Shown one piece after another: positions 60,528 to 64,000 of a stretch of 64,000 bases of DNA. The stretch spans positions 62,001-126,000 of the forward strand of contig UQDS01000003.1 of NCBI GenBank assembly GCA_900539865.1, written 5' to 3'. Every line of letters begins with the position of its first letter. Position 1 is the first letter of the stretch. A program made the position numbers and the translations under genes. The notes below the pieces were generated by a model. That model was not told the DNA's origin and did no database searches. It saw only the letters and a program-made list of their open reading frames with translations. Source of the DNA: an uncultured Mollicutes bacterium (GTDB lineage: Bacteria; Bacillota_I; Bacilli_A; RFN20; CAG-288).

Positions 60528-62297
60528 TCAAAACATATCTGCAAACGCTTGATATAAAGTCGCATTAAGCTCTTGCATCTTTTTCACATCAACTTTGCAC
60601 TCACTTCTCGTAAGATCATATAAACCACAATATTCCGTCTCAACATCAGCAATTTGTGTATAGATGAAACCAGATAATCCTCTATCCTTTATTTGTGGTA
60701 GCAAGTCTTTTAAATAGAGCTTTTCAATTTTCTTCATCAACTTTTGTTTGCTTTTTACTTTACCATGTCCTGAGATTTTATCATAAGGAGCATTTTCAGG
60801 CTTTTTGCTTACTCCACCGCACTCCGAAATGATATAGCAGTGATGATATCTATTTTTTCTCTTCATCTTCGGACAATAATACGTATGAATAGAGAAGAAA
60901 TCTGATTTTTCCGCTTCATACCATCCTGACGTTGTATCGATCAATTGACAATCTTTAATTTCTTTTTTAAGTTGCTCATACATATGAGAAGCGTCAAACT
61001 GTCCCCATCCTTCGTTGAAGATTGTATAAATGATAATAGATGGGTGAGATGACAAGCGCTGAGAACACCCTTTCATCATTTGGATAAACTCTTCTTTTCC
61101 TCTCTCGTTTGTTCTTCCTAATTGTTTTTCATTTGTCTTCTTTTCATCATTCAAACACGGAAAGACAACAGGTTTTGCAACATTGATCAAAGGAACTTTA
61201 TCCCCACCGTTTGGAAAATCTTGTATCAATAGCATTCCTAACTTATCCGCATAATAATAAAATATTTCCGGTAAGATGGTGACATGAACTCTCAAACAAT
61301 TAAAACCCATTTCTTTGGCTATTACAATATCGCGTTCATACTCTTTGGCGCGCACCGGTGTCAAATTGTTATACCCGTAATATCCTTGATCTAAAAGTCC
61401 CGAGAGAAAGAGTGGTTTTCCGTTCAGATACATGTAAGAACGACCGTCTTTTTCTCTTGTTTCAATCTGGCGAAAAGCAAAGTAGGAGCTCACTTCATCC
61501 AATCCCGGAATTTCGATCTTGCAATCATATAAATAGGGATCTTCTATCGACCAATAATGAATTTCATCTAACGTTAGTTCTGACCATTGATTTGATACAA
61601 TTTCATAACTCTTTTCTCGCACATAAAATTTCAATGTCGTTTTATTTTTTGTCTCCACATATACGCAAAGCTTTTTTAATTTATGATCTACATCATATCG
61701 AACTGACTTTATATAATTTTCCTCTACAGATTCCATCCAAACAGGACGGAAAATACCTGTCGTAGTAGTGTAAGTGAAATACTTTGGCTGTAAAGATTGT
61801 TTTCCGCGGCTTAAATCATTTTGATCACTCCGGTCTCTAACCCTGATTACAAGATCAAACATCTTCGGTGTTTTATCGCTTAAAACAACGTCAAATCCTT
61901 CATACATACCAACATGAGTAAGGACTTCTTTGCGGTCGATAAAGACAGTTGCTTCTTGATCAACGCCTTCAAAATGAATGATGATTTCCTTCTTTTTAAA
62001 GTTATCTGGAAGCATGACAATACGATGATAAAAAATATAATCTCCCGGTTCTGGCAACACTTTAACTCCGCTGTCTAACGCTTCTAAAGGAAATGGTACT
62101 TGAACTTTTTTATCATAACTGCGAGGAAGTTCTTTACTCTTACTGATGGATAAATCCCACAATCCATGTAAAGATACAAAAGAATCGCGAACCATCTGCG
62201 GACGAGGATACTCCGAAAGAGGTAATTCCTCATAGACGTTCATCTTTCCTGAAAAAAGATATCCCTGATTGATTCCATTTTGTTTAATTGCTCTCAT
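60528..62297 (-). CDS. Glycoside hydrolase family 2 (beta-galactosidase/glucuronidase type)
   Basis: A 589-residue intracellular glycosidase. The sugar-binding jelly roll occupies ~30-190 (GLWDLSIS, YIFYHRIV, FEGVDQEATVFID), then an Ig-like domain, then the barrel from ~285 (GKPLFLSG, GFNCLRVHVTILPE). The acid/base is E429 in IFNEGWGQF and the nucleophile is E492 in ISECGG. The length matches compact GH2 enzymes without the C-terminal beta domains of LacZ. The Asn-Lys pair diagnostic of glucuronidases was not identified, so substrate is open. It follows the GPH symporter gene by 117 bp, across a terminator. Confidence 0.92.
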   Translation of the reverse strand: MRAIKQNGINQGYLFSGKMNVYEELPLSEYPRPQMVRDSFVSLHGLWDLSISKSKELPRSYDKKVQVPFPLEALDSGVKVLPEPGDYIFYHRIVMLPDNFKKKEIIIHFEGVDQEATVFIDRKEVLTHVGMYEGFDVVLSDKTPKMFDLVIRVRDRSDQNDLSRGKQSLQPKYFTYTTTTGIFRPVWMESVEENYIKSVRYDVDHKLKKLCVYVETKNKTTLKFYVREKSYEIVSNQWSELTLDEIHYWSIEDPYLYDCKIEIPGLDEVSSYFAFRQIETREKDGRSYMYLNGKPLFLSGLLDQGYYGYNNLTPVRAKEYERDIVIAKEMGFNCLRVHVTILPEIFYYYADKLGMLLIQDFPNGGDKVPLINVAKPVVFPCLNDEKKTNEKQLGRTNERGKEEFIQMMKGCSQRLSSHPSIIIYTIFNEGWGQFDASHMYEQLKKEIKDCQLIDTTSGWYEAEKSDFFSIHTYYCPKMKRKNRYHHCYIISECGGVSKKPENAPYDKISGHGKVKSKQKLMKKIEKLYLKDLLPQIKDRGLSGFIYTQIADVETEYCGLYDLTRSECKVDVKKMQELNATLYQAFADMF

Positions 62298-62380
62298 AAC
62301 TTTTCCTTTCTAGGCTTTGTTGCTATGCTTTTTTATTCTAGCAGTTTATCCGTCAAATGTGTCATCCTTAGCATGATAAA

Positions 62381-62404
62381 AATGGCTATCAAACGATAGC
62401 CATT
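62381..62404 (-). terminator. Intrinsic terminator of the sugar symporter gene
   Basis: AATGGCTATC and GATAGCCATT form a 10-bp stem, followed on the minus strand by TTTTATC. Confidence 0.8.
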
Positions 62405-62414
62405 CATTTATTTG

Positions 62415-63923
62415 TCATTCTTCTTTTTGTTCTAAATCTACCTTTTGAATTTCTTTTTCTTGCATCTTCGCAAGGATTTCTTGTTCGTAAGCTTCTTGCT
62501 TCTTTTGATGTTCTATCGCCAACATCTCTTTATTGTGATTCCATTCTTTACCATGAAGAGGATAAAACCACATCGCGACAAAAGATAATACTAAGAGGAT
62601 ACCTGTGATCAACATCCAACAAATAAAGAGACCATTTTTTGCACTATCCGGTTGACCGACCCAATCAGTGACACCATCGATTTTCTTATCCGGTTGGAAG
62701 TTGAAAAAGCTTGTCATCATCCAGGGGAAGATCGCTTGTGCAATTGCACCAGCAGGTTTCGTGATCAAGGAGTTAATACCGGCATAAACACCTTCTCTGC
62801 GCGCTCCGTTATCTAACTCATCCTTGTCCATGACATCGCCATTGACCATCGGAACCAAATATAGACCGCCGGAGAAACCGATACCGATTAAGAAAAAGCT
62901 AAGGAGAAGAACATAGAAATACATTCCTAAGAAGGAAGAGAGAAGACAACCAGCTCCCATACAACCGACACAGATGAGGGTATTTACTCTTGTTCCTAAT
63001 TTATCACGCATGAATACAAAGAAGAGAATTCCAGCGACAGCGCCGACGATTAAAGCGCCATATAAGATCAATATAGAAGTGGATCCCATCCATCCGTTGA
63101 TTCCAGCCATGGCGTCGTTTGCCCACATACCTTGCACATAAGTAAGACCGATCATCAAAGCGTTTTGAGCAAAGATGACAGTCCAAGAGAGCACTTCAAA
63201 ATAGAGGAATGATTTATTTTTAATACACATCTTTAAACCTTCCCAGAAGCGGGGCTGTTTTTCCTCTACGACATAATCGTTTTCTTTATAAAAGAATGTA
63301 GAAACAAAGATGACAATACCACAAATGATGCCGGCTGCCGCCATAATCCAAGGGAAAACCGCAGATTGTTCTTCGATGAGTTTATCGAGATAAGAATTGA
63401 GAACCATAGGAGCACCAAAAGAGATTAATGAGAATCCAATGTTCCATAAAAATATTTTATTTCTAGCTTTATTCGTTACCGCCATTTCGTAAGGCATGAC
63501 ATAAATTGCTGATGCTATAGCTGTGTAGACAATATCGAATAAAAACAGTGCTAACAGCTCTTGGAAGAAAAGAAACCAATTGTTTCCTTGCATGCTAGGA
63601 AAACTGATCCATGTGAGAGCAAAGAAGAGTGCAATCAGCGGTGCACCATAACGAATCCACGGTCTTCTTCTTCCTAACTTCGAGTGTGTTCTATCCGCTA
63701 AGAAGCCGTAGATTGGGTCGTTGATGGCATTCCAAATACCAAAGAGAATCCAAGATACTGCGTTGAATTTCGGATCTAATCCCAAGTGATTGACAAAGAA
63801 ATAAGTAACTGCACTTCCTTCAGCAAAAGCGACAAGTAGTCCGGTAAAGGCATTCGCAGCTCCGAGCCATGCAGCCGATGATGTCTTTACCTTCTCCACA
63901 TATTGCGGTTTATCATACTCCAT
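62415..63923 (-). CDS. GPH-family (MelB-like) sugar:cation symporter
   Basis: A 502-residue transporter of the MFS superfamily with about 12 spans that imports glycosides with Na+ or H+. The early NDPIYGFLADRTHSKLGRRRPW loop (cited in part) is the hallmark GPH loop 2-3 motif. The cytoplasmic tail is long and charged (KQEAYEQEILAKMQEKEIQ). AAAAGGAG lies before the ATG. With the downstream GH2 enzyme it forms a transport-and-hydrolysis pair; the sugar cannot be told from sequence. Confidence 0.93.
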   Translation of the reverse strand: MEYDKPQYVEKVKTSSAAWLGAANAFTGLLVAFAEGSAVTYFFVNHLGLDPKFNAVSWILFGIWNAINDPIYGFLADRTHSKLGRRRPWIRYGAPLIALFFALTWISFPSMQGNNWFLFFQELLALFLFDIVYTAIASAIYVMPYEMAVTNKARNKIFLWNIGFSLISFGAPMVLNSYLDKLIEEQSAVFPWIMAAAGIICGIVIFVSTFFYKENDYVVEEKQPRFWEGLKMCIKNKSFLYFEVLSWTVIFAQNALMIGLTYVQGMWANDAMAGINGWMGSTSILILYGALIVGAVAGILFFVFMRDKLGTRVNTLICVGCMGAGCLLSSFLGMYFYVLLLSFFLIGIGFSGGLYLVPMVNGDVMDKDELDNGARREGVYAGINSLITKPAGAIAQAIFPWMMTSFFNFQPDKKIDGVTDWVGQPDSAKNGLFICWMLITGILLVLSFVAMWFYPLHGKEWNHNKEMLAIEHQKKQEAYEQEILAKMQEKEIQKVDLEQKEE

Positions 63924-64000
63924 AAAAATTCTCCTTTTCTTGCATTATATCTGCGCGATTTTTCTTAAAAAACTCTTCACAACTTCTTCGTATTTCTGCG
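63913..64000 (-). CDS. Possible 3' end of an upstream gene (partial)
   Basis: The minus-strand frame ending at TGA 63913-63915 is open for 28 codons to the window edge and overlaps the symporter start by 11 bp, ending ...ENFYGV. The overlap resembles coupling in an operon, but 28 open codons is weak evidence. Confidence 0.28.
   Translation of the reverse strand, partial: AEIRRSCEEFFKKNRADIMQEKENFYGV

Noticed and set aside
1..64000. Mycoplasma genetic code (TGA = Trp), suggested by Mollicutes-like Opp proteins
   Set aside because: TGA ends several genes with coherent downstream starts, such as the sirtuin and the DUF1538 protein, and conserved Trp positions use TGG.

Overview
The window reads as part of a low-GC Gram-positive genome, most likely an uncultured anaerobic gut member of the Bacilli near the Erysipelotrichales, RF39 or Acholeplasma-like lineages. 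The evidence is AT-rich DNA, strong GGAGG ribosome sites, lipoprotein signals, pyruvate:ferredoxin oxidoreductase, superoxide reductase instead of a visible aerobic defence, and oligopeptide-transporter subunits enlarged by insertions in a way familiar from Mollicutes. TGA is a normal stop, so this is not genetic code 4. The taxonomic placement is inference. No rRNA, tRNA, CRISPR array, insertion sequence or prophage was seen.

Layout. 1-1235: 3' part of a Ca2+-type P-ATPase. 1.3-10.0 kb: a minus-strand operon with a small unknown protein, an M6 metalloprotease lipoprotein and two paralogous ~1130-residue proteins, each apparently built from four diverged copies of one module; I recognise no family for these. 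10.2-12.2 kb: sirtuin, a cyclodeaminase-like protein, a small unknown protein, and a zinc-ribbon membrane protein. 12.4-16.0 kb: pyruvate:ferredoxin oxidoreductase. 16.0-17.26 kb: a 1.2-kb intergenic region with a strong minus-strand promoter, a CcpA-type cre match and RNA-like structure. 17.26-19.2 kb: Zn/Cd P-ATPase behind an ArsR/SmtB-type operator. 19.3-21.7 kb: DUF1538 membrane protein with two P-II-like proteins. 21.8-23.0 kb: membrane protein. 23.4-24.0 kb: BusR-like GntR/RCK_C regulator. 24.4-26.3 kb: two tandem TPR-like proteins. 26.4-33.3 kb: housekeeping genes (pyrG with a DarB-like CBS protein, an FAD dehydrogenase, metG, a metallo-beta-lactamase-fold hydrolase, a TM2 protein, superoxide reductase). 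33.4-36.3 kb: a 970-codon relative of DUF4011-type SF1 helicases that has lost both Walker motifs. 36.4-41.1 kb: rpmE, a GH3 beta-glucosidase, a small membrane protein, a lipoprotein. 41.4-56.9 kb: a peptide-scavenging block of oppABCDF, a DUF3899-like protein, a 1395-residue subtilase and pepT. 56.9-60.3 kb: a long coiled-coil protein with related domains at both ends. 60.5-64.0 kb: a GH2 glycosidase and a GPH-family sugar symporter.

How it works together. The cell appears to live on external peptides and glycosides: the surface subtilase cuts protein, Opp imports peptides, PepT finishes tripeptides, and GH2/GH3 with the GPH symporter use glycosides. Pyruvate is oxidised through PFOR. Four perfect matches to the CcpA cre consensus lie upstream of the subtilase, oppA, a lipoprotein and the PFOR-side promoter, which suggests carbon-catabolite control of this scavenging programme. 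BusR-like and DarB-like proteins point to cyclic-di-AMP signalling. The most original items are the paired four-module giant proteins, the Walker-less pseudo-helicase expressed from an apparently leaderless promoter, the dumbbell coiled-coil protein, the Opp insertions and the structured 16.7-17.0 kb intergenic RNA candidate.
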